Shown here piece after piece: positions 1 to 8,679 of a stretch of DNA of 17,666 nt. The stretch is taken from NCBI GenBank assembly GCA_015222595.1, contig JADFVP010000079.1, positions 1 to 17,666 of the forward strand. The letters run 5' to 3'. The notes below the pieces were generated by a model. It had not been told where the DNA came from and did no database searches. It was given only the letters and a program-made list of their open reading frames with translations. Origin of the DNA: Pseudomonadota bacterium. GTDB taxonomy: Bacteria > Desulfobacterota > GWC2-55-46 > JADFVP01. The translations under genes and the position numbers were made by a program. Positions within the stretch are counted from its first letter, which is position 1. Every line of letters begins with the position of its first letter.

Positions 1-183
1 CATGAACCTGGCGACATTGATGGGATCCGGAATGCAATAGAGAAGCTCTTGACCGACCATGAGCTTTGGGAAGAGTGTTCGCAAAACGGAAATAGGTGGG
101 TCAAGGAACTTAACGTCGACGATATAGTAAATCGCTGGAGAGATGTTTACATATCTTTAGCTCAACAATCACATCATGCTTAG
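1..183 (+). CDS. Glycosyltransferase family 4, C-terminal fragment
   Basis: The reading frame is open from the window edge to TAG at 181-183 and encodes the last 60 residues of a protein. It begins HEPGDIDGIRNAIEKLLTD and continues with ELWEECSQNG. This matches the usual C-terminal end of GT4 (GT-B fold) glycosyltransferases, where a pro-Gly-Asp loop is followed by a helix ending 'LL.D..L...C..NG'. The donor-binding E-x7-E motif would lie upstream, outside the window, so substrate and linkage cannot be read. The stop overlaps the flippase start at 176 by 8 nt, which places it in the same operon. The family call rests on this short tail only. Confidence 0.7.
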   Translation, partial: HEPGDIDGIRNAIEKLLTDHELWEECSQNGNRWVKELNVDDIVNRWRDVYISLAQQSHHA

Positions 184-1687
184 AACATTAGTCAAGAACT
201 CTACCTCAAACGTATCCGTCAATATCATAAAGATGGTCATCTCCTTTATCATGGCTCCAGTCGTGGTAAAGGCGCTTGGTAATTATGACTACGGTTTATG
301 GGAGCTGGTCTTCTCTTTTACCGGCTATATGAGCTTGATGGATATCGGTATGCGCCCCGCAGTAACGAGATACGTGGCCCGGTACAATGCCAAGAATGAC
401 CGCGCATCCCTTGAAAAGCTTTTCAGTACCGCATTTACATTCAATGCAACGATCGGGGTTATCGCCTGTAGCTCCTTGGTTACTTGGGCGCTGTTAAACC
501 CTGAAGTCCTTGCCGCTCAAGATGCAGACCCCAAAAGGTACATGTTCTTTCTCGCTATTGTAGGAGTTCAAGTACTTTTTCAATTCCCGGGCTATGTTGC
601 CGAGTGCTTTCACGAGGGGTACCAGAGACATTACCTGAAGAATAACATTACCATCGTCAACACAATAATCGGGTCATCGATACTGTACTACCTGCTGACA
701 CACGATTATGGTCTTGTCACTCTCGCTTTAGGAAGCGCTATAAGCATCTGTCTGAAGTACATAATCTTCACTCTGCTCCTGATCTTTCCAAGGTTCGGAG
801 CTTTTAGAGTAAACTTAAAAGATGTCTCGCTCTCTATGGTGAAGATACTGCTCACCTTCGGATCAAAGACATTTATCCAGTCACTGGCCAGCGTAATCGC
901 AGTAACCGTTGGCTCAGTTACGGTTGGAATATTTTTAGGCCCCGCTATGGTGCCATTTTTCTCTATTCCTGCCAGGCTGATAACCTATGTTACAGATATG
1001 TCGATGACAGCAACCAATGCTTTTCTGCCGATGTTCAGTCACCTACACAGCAAGGAGGAGTACGAAAACATAACCAAGATGTACCTTGTCTCTACAAAGT
1101 ATATACTCGGCATAACGTTTCCGTTGCTCGTAGGTGTCAGCCTGCTTGGCAAGGCGTTTATCGCTCGCTGGATAGGTGAAGAGTACATTATAAACGGCAC
1201 CACAGTTATGTACCTGCTTCTGGCGGGCCACGTTCTCATGATAATGAACCCGCTTCACCAAAGATACCTGACCGCGATAAACAGCATAAATGTTCTGGCA
1301 AAAATGAGAGTTTATGCCGCCGTTACCATACTGGCACTGGCCTTCATTCTTGTTCATCCATTAGGCAAAGAAGGGGTGGCGCTGGCCTTCTTGCTCACTG
1401 CAATTCTGTTTGAACCTTATATCCTGCTCTATACTTGCAGGCAGTTGAACATCACTGTTGTGCATTTCTTGCAGAGTGTGATCTACCCGCTGATAATTCC
1501 GTGCTCTGCCATGGGGCTGCTTCTCTTGCTTGCGAATATGACATATACGATTGAGAGCTATGTAGAGATTCTTACAACTGCGACTCTCTGTAGTTTGGTA
1601 TATATCGTCTTCTTTTACTTTATTTCCATCAGTAGAGAAGAGAAGGATCTTCTTTTGGTTAAAATAAAACAGAGAGTCGCTCGGTAG
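176..1687 (+). CDS. Wzx-like polysaccharide flippase (MOP/MVF superfamily)
   Basis: This 503-residue, very hydrophobic protein has about 12-14 apparent membrane segments, the usual size and layout of an O-antigen/EPS flippase. The N terminus (MLRTLVKNSTSNVSVNI, then a segment ending APVVVKALG) and the following NYDYGLWELVFSFTGYMSLM and DIGMRPAVTRYVARYNA resemble the start of the polysaccharide biosynthesis protein family, where the first helices carry 'G...YG...L..S...Y..L.D.G'. It is expected to move undecaprenyl-linked repeat units across the inner membrane. The ATG lies 8 nt inside the preceding glycosyltransferase gene, and the stop directly abuts the polymerase start, so translation is probably coupled. 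No clear Shine-Dalgarno is visible. The transported glycan cannot be inferred from the sequence. Confidence 0.88.
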   Translation: MLRTLVKNSTSNVSVNIIKMVISFIMAPVVVKALGNYDYGLWELVFSFTGYMSLMDIGMRPAVTRYVARYNAKNDRASLEKLFSTAFTFNATIGVIACSSLVTWALLNPEVLAAQDADPKRYMFFLAIVGVQVLFQFPGYVAECFHEGYQRHYLKNNITIVNTIIGSSILYYLLTHDYGLVTLALGSAISICLKYIIFTLLLIFPRFGAFRVNLKDVSLSMVKILLTFGSKTFIQSLASVIAVTVGSVTVGIFLGPAMVPFFSIPARLITYVTDMSMTATNAFLPMFSHLHSKEEYENITKMYLVSTKYILGITFPLLVGVSLLGKAFIARWIGEEYIINGTTVMYLLLAGHVLMIMNPLHQRYLTAINSINVLAKMRVYAAVTILALAFILVHPLGKEGVALAFLLTAILFEPYILLYTCRQLNITVVHFLQSVIYPLIIPCSAMGLLLLLANMTYTIESYVEILTTATLCSLVYIVFFYFISISREEKDLLLVKIKQRVAR

Positions 1688-2956
1688 ATGGTATTCGCGA
1701 TCTTCATACTATTTACAGCCAGCTACTTTCTTCACCTGACGTCAAGAATACCTGCCTTAGGGCTGATCAGATTTGATTTCATTCTGATATTTGTAGTCCT
1801 GGGCCTAGCAATACTCAGCGGCAGTTTCTCTCGGTACCAGAAGAATTTACAGCCCACCAGGTTACTCTTATACCTACTTCTATTCATACTGGTTACCATT
1901 CCTTTTGTAGAATGGCCCGGTTCAGTCATCAATTATGGAATTGTAAATTTTTCCAAAGTAGCCATCTTCTTCTTCTTTATAACCATCATAATTGACACTG
2001 AGAAGAGATTAAAAATCTTCGTCACTGTTTTCTTGCTCTGTCAAACATTCAGAATACTGGAGCCTGTCTTTTTACACATCACAACCGGATATTGGGGAGA
2101 CATTGCATACTCTACGATAAATGCTGAACAACAGAGCCTGAACAGGTTAAGCGGAGCACCGCATGATGTCGTTAACGCAAACCAGTTTGCATGGGTAATA
2201 AACTCTACCCTGCCCTTTATCTATTACCTGTTATGGCAATCAGTCAAGACACTTAAAATATTGGCCATACTTCTGTTCCCGATATTCGTCTATGCTCTAT
2301 TACTAACCGGTTCGAGAAGCGGTCTGCTGTCACTACTTCTTATAGTCATTATCATAATGCTGCTTGGCAAAAATAAATCTAAGAAGATCATTATTGGCAC
2401 GGTTATCTTTATTCCTATGATACTTTTTATCGCAGGCAACTTAAGCCCTGAACTAGGAGAGCGTTATCTCTCCATAATAGACAGAGACGTCGCAGGAGGG
2501 GCCTCGGCTGCCGGAAGGGTCACAGCGTTATCTAAAAACTTTTCGACCGTTTCGAATAAACCATTTATCGGGCATGGACTCGGGACTTCCCAAGAGATAA
2601 GCGCTAACTTCGGTGGTGGAGGGCGTGCTATGCTGACTCACGACCTATACGTCGAGGTGCTGCAGGAACTCGGACTCGCCGGCTTCATCATCTTTGCCCT
2701 GTATATTAAGGCGGTAATAATAAGCCTCTTACGGGCCAGAAGAATATTGATGGATCTCTCCTCAGAACATTCCTGGCTACTGAATCTCGTAACAGCTACA
2801 CTTGTGTGGTTAGGAATGCACCTCTTTTACAGCCTCTCCTGTTTCGGGTTGAGTAGTTGGGAGTGGTACCTTTTCGGCGGCATAGCTACTGTCTGCCTGA
2901 AGCTGGCACAGGAGTATGCCTCTAACGAGGATGCGGTACAGTTACAACAACTTTGA
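1688..2956 (+). CDS. O-antigen polymerase/ligase family membrane protein (Wzy/WaaL-like)
   Basis: This 422-residue polytopic membrane protein has the Wzy_C hallmarks in order: LTGSRSG at residues 206-212 after a membrane helix, an Arg in the AAGRVTAL stretch (about 277) within a large periplasmic loop, FIGHGLGT at 293-300, and HDLYVEVLQELGLAG at 318-332 before the last helices. In this family the loop Arg residues and the conserved His are needed for joining glycan chains on the periplasmic face. The ATG follows the flippase stop with no intervening base. Next to a flippase it most likely polymerises EPS repeat units. A ligase role cannot be excluded, because the two families are hard to separate by sequence. 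The gene is AT-richer than those after 9055. Confidence 0.85.
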   Translation: MVFAIFILFTASYFLHLTSRIPALGLIRFDFILIFVVLGLAILSGSFSRYQKNLQPTRLLLYLLLFILVTIPFVEWPGSVINYGIVNFSKVAIFFFFITIIIDTEKRLKIFVTVFLLCQTFRILEPVFLHITTGYWGDIAYSTINAEQQSLNRLSGAPHDVVNANQFAWVINSTLPFIYYLLWQSVKTLKILAILLFPIFVYALLLTGSRSGLLSLLLIVIIIMLLGKNKSKKIIIGTVIFIPMILFIAGNLSPELGERYLSIIDRDVAGGASAAGRVTALSKNFSTVSNKPFIGHGLGTSQEISANFGGGGRAMLTHDLYVEVLQELGLAGFIIFALYIKAVIISLLRARRILMDLSSEHSWLLNLVTATLVWLGMHLFYSLSCFGLSSWEWYLFGGIATVCLKLAQEYASNEDAVQLQQL

Positions 2957-3042
2957 GTCTATCGAGAAAACGGAACTGAACTCTGTTCGTCTAAGAAAGC
3001 AAACTTGGTTCGCTAAGTGATCAATACAGAAAGAGTCATAAT

Positions 3043-4920
3043 ATGTGTGGAATAGCAGGGCTAGCATACAGCGATAGGTGTCGTACCGTTGACCAGGACG
3101 TCTTGCAAAAGATGTGCACTGTAATCGAGCACAGAGGCCCGGACGACACAGGTCTCATGGTACAGGGAAATGTCGGTATCGGCATGACCCGCCTAAGTAT
3201 TATCGACGTTGCCGGAGGCCACCAACCGATCCATAACGAAGACAAGTCTGTATATATCGTCTTTAACGGAGAGACTTACAACTATAACGAACTGAGAGAT
3301 GATCTTATAAAGAAAGGCCACCGGTTCTATACCTCTACAGACACTGAAGCGATTGTTCACCTCTATGAAGAGTACGGGGAAGAGTGCGTAAAATATCTGC
3401 GCGGGATGTTCGCCTTTGCTATCTGGGACAAGGAAAAACAACTACTGTTCATTGCCCGCGACCGGCTTGGCATAAAACCGTTGCACTATTACGACGACGG
3501 AGAACGGTTCATTTTCGGCTCTGAGATAAAGTCCATTCTCCAGGCGCCGGATGTTCCAAGACAGATGCAGCCGTCTGCACTGGTCAAGTACCTGCCCTTC
3601 GGATATATCCCCGACCCGGAGACCATCTTTAAGGGTATCTGCAAACTTCCTCCCGGCCACTCCCTTATTTACAGAAGAGGTAAGACCCAGATCAAGCAGT
3701 ACTGGAATGTCGAGTATAAACAGGAGAAGGTACAGAAAGAGGAGTTCTACATTGAGCGGTTACTGGAGATAATGAGCGAAGCCGTAAAGATGCGGCTGAT
3801 CAGCGAAGTCCCCCTCGGTGCCTTTTTAAGCGGAGGAGTGGACTCGAGCATGGTAGTGGCGCTCATGGCCAGACAGATGAGCGAGCCCGTCAAGACCTTT
3901 TCTATCGGTTTCGAGAACCAGTCATTCAACGAACTCAAATATGCCAGAATGGTTGCAGAGCAGTACGGCACGGACCATCACGAGGAGATCGTAAACCCCG
4001 ACGCCGAATCTATCATACTCGACCTTGTCAGACAGTTTGACGAACCCTTTTCAGACTCGTCCGCCATACCCACATACTACGTCTCCAAGATGGCAAAAAA
4101 AGCGGTTACAGTGGTTCTTAGCGGAGACGGCGGAGATGAACTCTTTGGCGGTTACACACACTACCTCGAAGGCAACCTAACCAGATATACTAATCTGATC
4201 CCGGACTTTCTGAAAAGAACTGTTCTTATGAACCTGAGCAAGGTTCTTCCTGAGTGGTCCCCCGGGATCAATACATTACGCTCCATCGCATGTAACGAAA
4301 ACGAGCTGATTGTCCGAAAATACTCAAGGGGGCTCTCCACAATCCATAGTGAGATCTTCAGCAAAGAGGTGTGCGAGCAGGTCGCAACGACAGACCCCTC
4401 GGAGACCATCTTGCAGTATATCCGCCAGATGAAAGGGAACGACAACCTTTCAAAACTACAGTACCTCGACACGAAGACCTACCTGCCCTGTGATATATTG
4501 ACTAAAGTTGATAGGACCAGCATGATGGTTTCACTTGAAGCGAGAGTTCCAATACTCGACCACCATCTCGTTGAATTTGCAGCCACAATACCTTCTGAAC
4601 TGAAGATCAAGGGGATGGACACAAAGTATATCATGAAAAAGGCTGCTGAGAGACTTCTACCAAAAGAGGTCATCTACAGGCCCAAGCAGGGGTTCGGCGT
4701 TCCAATGGGTAGCTGGATAAAGAGGGACTGGTCCGATATGGCTCATGAACTTGTTCTGGGCGACAGGGCCGTTAAACGGAACAACTTTAATCCTAAATTT
4801 TTAAAGACTGTTATGACTGAACACCGTAGTGGCAGAAGAGACCATAACTATATCATCTGGACACTGATGATGCTTGAGCTCTGGTACAGAGAGATGATTG
4901 ATAAACAACTGAGAGTGTGA
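3043..4920 (+). CDS. asnB: Glutamine-dependent amidotransferase, asparagine synthase family (WbpS/XrtA-locus type)
   Basis: At 625 residues this is a full-length two-domain enzyme. The N-terminal class II glutaminase starts MCGIAG, with Cys2 as nucleophile, which fixes the start. RLSIIDV (50-56) and NGETYNY (75-81) are glutaminase substrate-site motifs. The C-terminal ATP-pyrophosphatase domain has the PP-loop SGGVDSS at 263-269 and SGDGGDELFGGY at 360-371. All expected key residues are present. Family members make asparagine, but relatives in glycan loci (WbpS in Pseudomonas O-antigen; the exosortase A-associated amidotransferase group) amidate uronic acid sugars. Because this cluster also encodes a WbpA-like hexosaminuronate pathway, a sugar uronamide product is the better guess. 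An 86-nt gap separates it from the polymerase gene, with no clear promoter. The Shine-Dalgarno is weak. Confidence 0.9.
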   Translation: MCGIAGLAYSDRCRTVDQDVLQKMCTVIEHRGPDDTGLMVQGNVGIGMTRLSIIDVAGGHQPIHNEDKSVYIVFNGETYNYNELRDDLIKKGHRFYTSTDTEAIVHLYEEYGEECVKYLRGMFAFAIWDKEKQLLFIARDRLGIKPLHYYDDGERFIFGSEIKSILQAPDVPRQMQPSALVKYLPFGYIPDPETIFKGICKLPPGHSLIYRRGKTQIKQYWNVEYKQEKVQKEEFYIERLLEIMSEAVKMRLISEVPLGAFLSGGVDSSMVVALMARQMSEPVKTFSIGFENQSFNELKYARMVAEQYGTDHHEEIVNPDAESIILDLVRQFDEPFSDSSAIPTYYVSKMAKKAVTVVLSGDGGDELFGGYTHYLEGNLTRYTNLIPDFLKRTVLMNLSKVLPEWSPGINTLRSIACNENELIVRKYSRGLSTIHSEIFSKEVCEQVATTDPSETILQYIRQMKGNDNLSKLQYLDTKTYLPCDILTKVDRTSMMVSLEARVPILDHHLVEFAATIPSELKIKGMDTKYIMKKAAERLLPKEVIYRPKQGFGVPMGSWIKRDWSDMAHELVLGDRAVKRNNFNPKFLKTVMTEHRSGRRDHNYIIWTLMMLELWYREMIDKQLRV

Positions 4921-4924
4921 GCCA

Positions 4925-6076
4925 TTGAAGTCTGATATGAAAAAGAAGTACCGCGTGCTACTTTTTGTCCGTTGGCCTGTTGGCGGAATACGGACATTTG
5001 TTCGTTACATATACAAAAACTTCGACCCCCTAAAGTACGAATTCACTATCCTCGGGCCGGACCAGTCGGAGTTGAAGGTCTTGCTTGATGACCTTAAAAT
5101 GCACGACATAGCTTGTATAACTTTTAAAGCCGACATGCCTCCATGGAAGGTTGTGGCCGTGGTAATGAAGACGATCCTTTTGGGAAGGTTCGATCTCATC
5201 CACTCACAGGGCTTTATGGCTGGCCTTTACTCCTCCCTGCCCGCTCGCATCAGCAGAACGAAACACATTATGACGTCACACGACGTTTTGATGCCAAAGC
5301 AGTTTGTGGGTCTTAAGGGGGCCTTGAAAAAGCTGGCGCTCAGTTCTTTTCTACCGATGATCGACACCATCCATTCAGTCTCCAATGATGCGCATAACAA
5401 CCTTCTCGATTTCATACCAAAGCTTCAAAAACGGCGAGATCAATGTATTGCAATCTCGAACGGTATCGATATAGAGAGGTTTCAGAACCCTGAGAAGAGA
5501 GACTTTCGCAAAGAGCTGAACCTATCTGCAGATACGTTCCTTATAGGCTTTCTGGGACGATTCATGTCGCAAAAGGGTTTTGTCTTCCTTGTCGATGCCA
5601 TAGAGGCAATGGTTAAGGAAAGGAAGCTTCCCAAAAAGCCTGTTGTCCTGTCATTCGGTTTTGACGGTTTCGTAAGAGAGGATACAAAGTACCTGAATGA
5701 AAAAGGCCTCCAGGAGCACTTTCATTTCTTGCCATTCACATCTAATATTGCCTCTACCCTTAAAGGACTTGATGTCGTAGCCATGCCATCGTTGTGGGAA
5801 GCATGCCCGTTGTTGCCGATGGAAGCGATGGTTGCTGGTGTTCCGGTTATCGGCACCGATTGTCTCGGTTTAAGAGAGGTGCTCACAGATACTCCGAACG
5901 TGATACTCGAAGCCGGAAAGAGTCAGCCTTTGGCCGCGGCACTCGAACACGAAATCAGAACTCCGACCCTTTCACAATCAGAGGCTTTCCGCGACGAAGC
6001 GGCTCTGCGTTTTGATGTTAGAAAGCAGTCGACTGAGCTGGAGCAGGTGATTCTAAATATGTTGAAGAAGAGCTGA
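4925..6076 (+). CDS. Glycosyltransferase family 4 (GT-B)
   Basis: This 383-residue cytoplasmic glycosyltransferase has the two Rossmann halves typical of GT4. The acceptor-side N-terminal half starts with VLLFVRWPVGGIRTFVRYIY (residues 11-30), a Gly-rich loop. It continues through DLIHSQGFMAGLY and MTSHDV. The donor half starts near IAISNGIDIERF (177-186) and IGFLGRFMSQKGF. The donor-binding E-x7-E motif is present as EACPLLPME (E292, E300), followed by AGVPVIGTDCLGLREVL. The start is ambiguous: TTG at 4925 gives 383 residues, and an in-frame ATG at 4937 gives 379. Neither has a strong ribosome-binding site, and the Rossmann fold begins after both. It starts 4 nt after the amidotransferase stop. 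Donor sugar and linkage are unknown. Confidence 0.88.
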   Translation: MKSDMKKKYRVLLFVRWPVGGIRTFVRYIYKNFDPLKYEFTILGPDQSELKVLLDDLKMHDIACITFKADMPPWKVVAVVMKTILLGRFDLIHSQGFMAGLYSSLPARISRTKHIMTSHDVLMPKQFVGLKGALKKLALSSFLPMIDTIHSVSNDAHNNLLDFIPKLQKRRDQCIAISNGIDIERFQNPEKRDFRKELNLSADTFLIGFLGRFMSQKGFVFLVDAIEAMVKERKLPKKPVVLSFGFDGFVREDTKYLNEKGLQEHFHFLPFTSNIASTLKGLDVVAMPSLWEACPLLPMEAMVAGVPVIGTDCLGLREVLTDTPNVILEAGKSQPLAAALEHEIRTPTLSQSEAFRDEAALRFDVRKQSTELEQVILNMLKKS

Positions 6077-6079
6077 GCT

Positions 6080-7030
6080 GTGCCTTATAAATCACAAAAA
6101 AAACACATGAAGGTCTCTGTAGTAATTTTGACTTACAATAGAGGTGAACTTATACAGAACCTTCTGACCTCACTGTCTCGGATCGAATATACTCCGTTTG
6201 AAGTTATCGTAGTAGATAACCACTCGGATGTGCCTGTGAAGAGCTTTATAGGTGATAAATTTCCCGCTGTCACGGTGCTTGAGATGGAAGAGAACATCGG
6301 TGTCGGGGGCCGTAACAGCGGCATTGCCGCTGCAACCGGAGATATTATTATTACGCTCGATGACGACATCTTAGGAATTGACGATGCCGCAATCCAGAAG
6401 ATAATCGATCAATTTTCAGACCCTGTTATCGGCGCCGTCTGCTTCAAGGTACTTGACCCCGAAGGTAATATCTCCAACTGGTGCCATCACTACTCTGCAG
6501 AGTCTTTTGCAGACAAGACCTTCATTACAAATGAAATAACCGAAGGGGCAGTCTGCTTTAGAAAAGAGACCCTGGAGCAGTCCGGCCTCTATCCTGACTT
6601 TTTCTTTATCAGTCACGAAGGCCCCGATCTTGCCTACCGAATAATGAATGCCGGGTACAACGTTATCTACAGCCCCGAAATCACTGTCATCCATTACCAC
6701 TCGTCTATTGGCAGAAAGAACTGGAGAAGGTACTACTACGACACAAGAAACCAGTTCTGGCTAGCGGCAAGAAACTACCCGCTCACATATGCCGTTAAAT
6801 CTCTCTCTGTCGGCCTTATGGCAATGTTGATCTACTCTATAAGAGACGGTTTTTTTATCTATTGGCTAAAGGGTGTCGCAGGAGGCATAAAGGGGTTGAG
6901 GCATGCATATAAAGGAAGAAGCCGGCCAACAGCAAGGACTCTGGCTATTGTTAGAGAGATCGACAGAAACAGGCCTGCCTTTATCAGCATGGTAAAGAAA
7001 CGGCTCTTTCAAAAACAGGTCAGAATATGA
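6080..7030 (+). CDS. Glycosyltransferase family 2 (GT-A)
   Basis: The fold starts KVSVVILTYNRGELIQNLL (residues 11-29), the classic GT2 N terminus, followed by EVIVVDNHSD and the metal-binding acidic cluster TLDDDI with the DDD at 94-96. A later HEGPDLAYRI segment supplies the 'E.DL..R' catalytic-base region. The C-terminal part is hydrophobic (around LSVGLMAMLIYSIRDGFFIY), which suggests membrane association. It resembles rhamnosyltransferase-like GT2 enzymes that extend lipid-linked oligosaccharides, but the sugar cannot be assigned. The GTG at 6080 gives 316 residues, and an in-frame ATG at 6107 gives 307 and matches many relatives. GAAGA upstream of 6080 favours the GTG slightly. It is the last gene of the first operon and converges with a - strand gene 28 nt away. 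Confidence 0.88.
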   Translation: MPYKSQKKHMKVSVVILTYNRGELIQNLLTSLSRIEYTPFEVIVVDNHSDVPVKSFIGDKFPAVTVLEMEENIGVGGRNSGIAAATGDIIITLDDDILGIDDAAIQKIIDQFSDPVIGAVCFKVLDPEGNISNWCHHYSAESFADKTFITNEITEGAVCFRKETLEQSGLYPDFFFISHEGPDLAYRIMNAGYNVIYSPEITVIHYHSSIGRKNWRRYYYDTRNQFWLAARNYPLTYAVKSLSVGLMAMLIYSIRDGFFIYWLKGVAGGIKGLRHAYKGRSRPTARTLAIVREIDRNRPAFISMVKKRLFQKQVRI

Positions 7031-7058
7031 GTCTTTCGCGGATACGGTCCGGCTAGAC

Positions 7059-8204
7059 CTAATTGACTGAAACACTCGACGCCGGAGTGATGCACGACGG
7101 ACAGAGCGGATAACCGGTTGTGTTTACAACGCCGTTTGCATCTATAACATAGAGATAGGCGTTTGTCAGAGAGCTGAAAGAACCCTGTCGCACTGTAGCT
7201 GTAACCACCGTATTAGACCACGATGTAACCGTAGCTATTGAAAGATTGGTACAGCTGCTGTAGGTTGAAGCATTGCCCACGATGACCCTCGCCCTTGCGC
7301 TGCTACCTGTTGCCAGGTAAACATCGTCAAACCTGGGAGCAGACTCTGCACAGCCGCTACACTCTCTTGCCCATGCATTCAGGGAGAAATGCTCGAACAT
7401 ATCACCGGGCAATTTGAATATTCTGCCGGACCAGTTGACCTTCTGAGTAACAGACATCGACTTATCGGTGCTCATTACCCATAGGTCTCTCTCGCTGCTG
7501 TTGTCGTCTGTAGCATGTACCCATGCTGAGATCCTGTACCAAGCCCCCTTGTACATGCTGAAATTGAACCAGCTAACACTAGGTCCGTAACAGTCGTTGC
7601 AGGAAATTGCCCAGGATGTAAAAGGTTCGGTCCCGGAAGAAGGTAACCCCACAGGCAGAACCTGGTCGTCATCAGCGGCAGTTGCTCCATACACCCATGC
7701 AGCTTTCCAGTTACAGTTATAACTACCACTCGTACATGGGAAACTTGAGGTTGTCGGCAGGTAGTACCAGTACGATATAAATACGTCCGTGGTATTTATA
7801 TTATCGACAACGGCAGCAGAGGTAGAATCCCCCGGCCCTGTTGTCTGTACAGTCTGGTCTCCCCTGTTCGCCATGGACCCGGAAACAGAGTATGCATTAT
7901 CGTATATGGGTTGGTTTCCACCGAAGTCGGCCTGTATTCTGTCCCACTGTCCAACAGTAGCCGAGCCGGCACCGGTATTAATAGTGCTACCGTGCGTTCC
8001 GCTCTCAAAATCATCAAACAGAAGTATGTTCGGGCCGTTTGCACCAAAATTGGCGCCACCAACAGTTATTAGCGAGCCATCGGCTATCGTACCGGACACA
8101 GACCCTATAGTCGGCGCGGCATGAGCAGCATTCTGCAAAGATAGAAGTACTACGGCAGCGAGCAAAACAATTGAGTACAAAGTATATATCTTTTTCACGA
8201 TCAT
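7059..8204 (-). CDS. Secreted lectin-like protein with split IPT/TIG-like fold
   Basis: This is a 381-residue exported protein of unknown function. A Sec signal peptide is clear: MIVKKIY, a hydrophobic core, then AAHA with likely cleavage after A29. The mature protein opens like an IPT/TIG domain (PTIGSVSGTIADGSLITVGG, then ANFG) and passes into LLFDDFESG (61-69). The middle, about residues 65-298, is rich in aromatic beta-strand segments (VFISYWYYLP, AWYRISAWVHA) and ends FDDVYLA, as in concanavalin A-like jelly-roll domains. The C-terminal ARVIVG, SWSNTVVTATVRQGSF and AYLYVIDANG look like the remaining strands of the IPT fold. Nine Cys, several in pairs (202/205, 282/285, 368/371), suggest disulfides. 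It starts 16 nt after the lipoprotein gene and is probably cotranscribed under the same riboswitch. No PEP-CTERM tail, catalytic motif or downstream terminator was seen. Confidence 0.82.
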   Translation of the reverse strand: MIVKKIYTLYSIVLLAAVVLLSLQNAAHAAPTIGSVSGTIADGSLITVGGANFGANGPNILLFDDFESGTHGSTINTGAGSATVGQWDRIQADFGGNQPIYDNAYSVSGSMANRGDQTVQTTGPGDSTSAAVVDNINTTDVFISYWYYLPTTSSFPCTSGSYNCNWKAAWVYGATAADDDQVLPVGLPSSGTEPFTSWAISCNDCYGPSVSWFNFSMYKGAWYRISAWVHATDDNSSERDLWVMSTDKSMSVTQKVNWSGRIFKLPGDMFEHFSLNAWARECSGCAESAPRFDDVYLATGSSARARVIVGNASTYSSCTNLSIATVTSWSNTVVTATVRQGSFSSLTNAYLYVIDANGVVNTTGYPLCPSCITPASSVSVN

Positions 8205-8220
8205 GATTAACCAAGCCTTC

Positions 8221-8616
8221 TTATATTACTTTGCTTACCTCTAAAGTGTAGCCGCTATTATAGTTCGTATCAGCAGCGTCTACCGTTTCCACGACAAAGT
8301 AGTAGGTCCCGGACGTAAGGTCTCCGATTTCAGTCTGACAGATAGGCGTACAGGCCGATTTTGCAACGGCAACACTATCCGTATACGGACCTGTAGAGGT
8401 CGTTCCGTAGTAGACTACATAACTTGCAATCTCGCTGTCTGGGAGAGAGTTGTTGTTCATTCTGGTTGTCGGAGGAGTCCATACGAGCGTAGCGGATCCG
8501 TTAACCGTTCCGCCATCGCTATCGATTTCAACGCCGCAACCGAGCATTACGGACAGAAGAGTAATAGCAATCAGTAGCAGGTGTGCTTGACGCGCTATTT
8601 TTTTTATATGCAACAT
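8221..8616 (-). CDS. Fibronectin type III domain lipoprotein
   Basis: This 131-residue protein starts MLHIKKIARQ, followed by a hydrophobic stretch ending SVMLGC, so Cys27 is the probable lipidation site (a slightly non-standard lipobox, M-L-G-C). After a short acidic linker comes one FN3-like domain (about 38-130): SATLVWTPPT, then a loop, EIASYVVYYGTTSTGPY, an internal C89/C93 pair, SGTYYFVVETVDAADTNYNS and EVSKVI. The reading frame extends upstream to 8691, but the start at 8616 is preferred: it is 7 nt after GAGGA, gives a normal signal peptide, and the longer form would begin inside the leader terminator. It is the first gene of the riboswitch-controlled - strand unit. A role in surface binding or adhesion is plausible but not shown. 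Confidence 0.8.
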   Translation of the reverse strand: MLHIKKIARQAHLLLIAITLLSVMLGCGVEIDSDGGTVNGSATLVWTPPTTRMNNNSLPDSEIASYVVYYGTTSTGPYTDSVAVAKSACTPICQTEIGDLTSGTYYFVVETVDAADTNYNSGYTLEVSKVI

Positions 8617-8623
8617 TCTGATA

Positions 8624-8628
8624 TCCTC
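8624..8628 (-). promoter_or_regulatory. Shine-Dalgarno of the FN3 lipoprotein gene
   Basis: GAGGA on the - strand lies 7 nt before the ATG at 8614-8616. It decides in favour of the shorter 131-residue reading frame over the upstream ATG at 8691, which has no such site and falls in the terminator hairpin. Confidence 0.7.
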
Positions 8629-8679
8629 ACAGTTTGAGTATAACATAAACCGATTCCAGCACAACCCTTGTGAAACATT

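Noticed and set aside
7031..7058. Weak CGGA/TCCG hairpin between the convergent GT2 and lectin genes
   Set aside because: It has a four-base stem with no T-tract, too weak to call a terminator.
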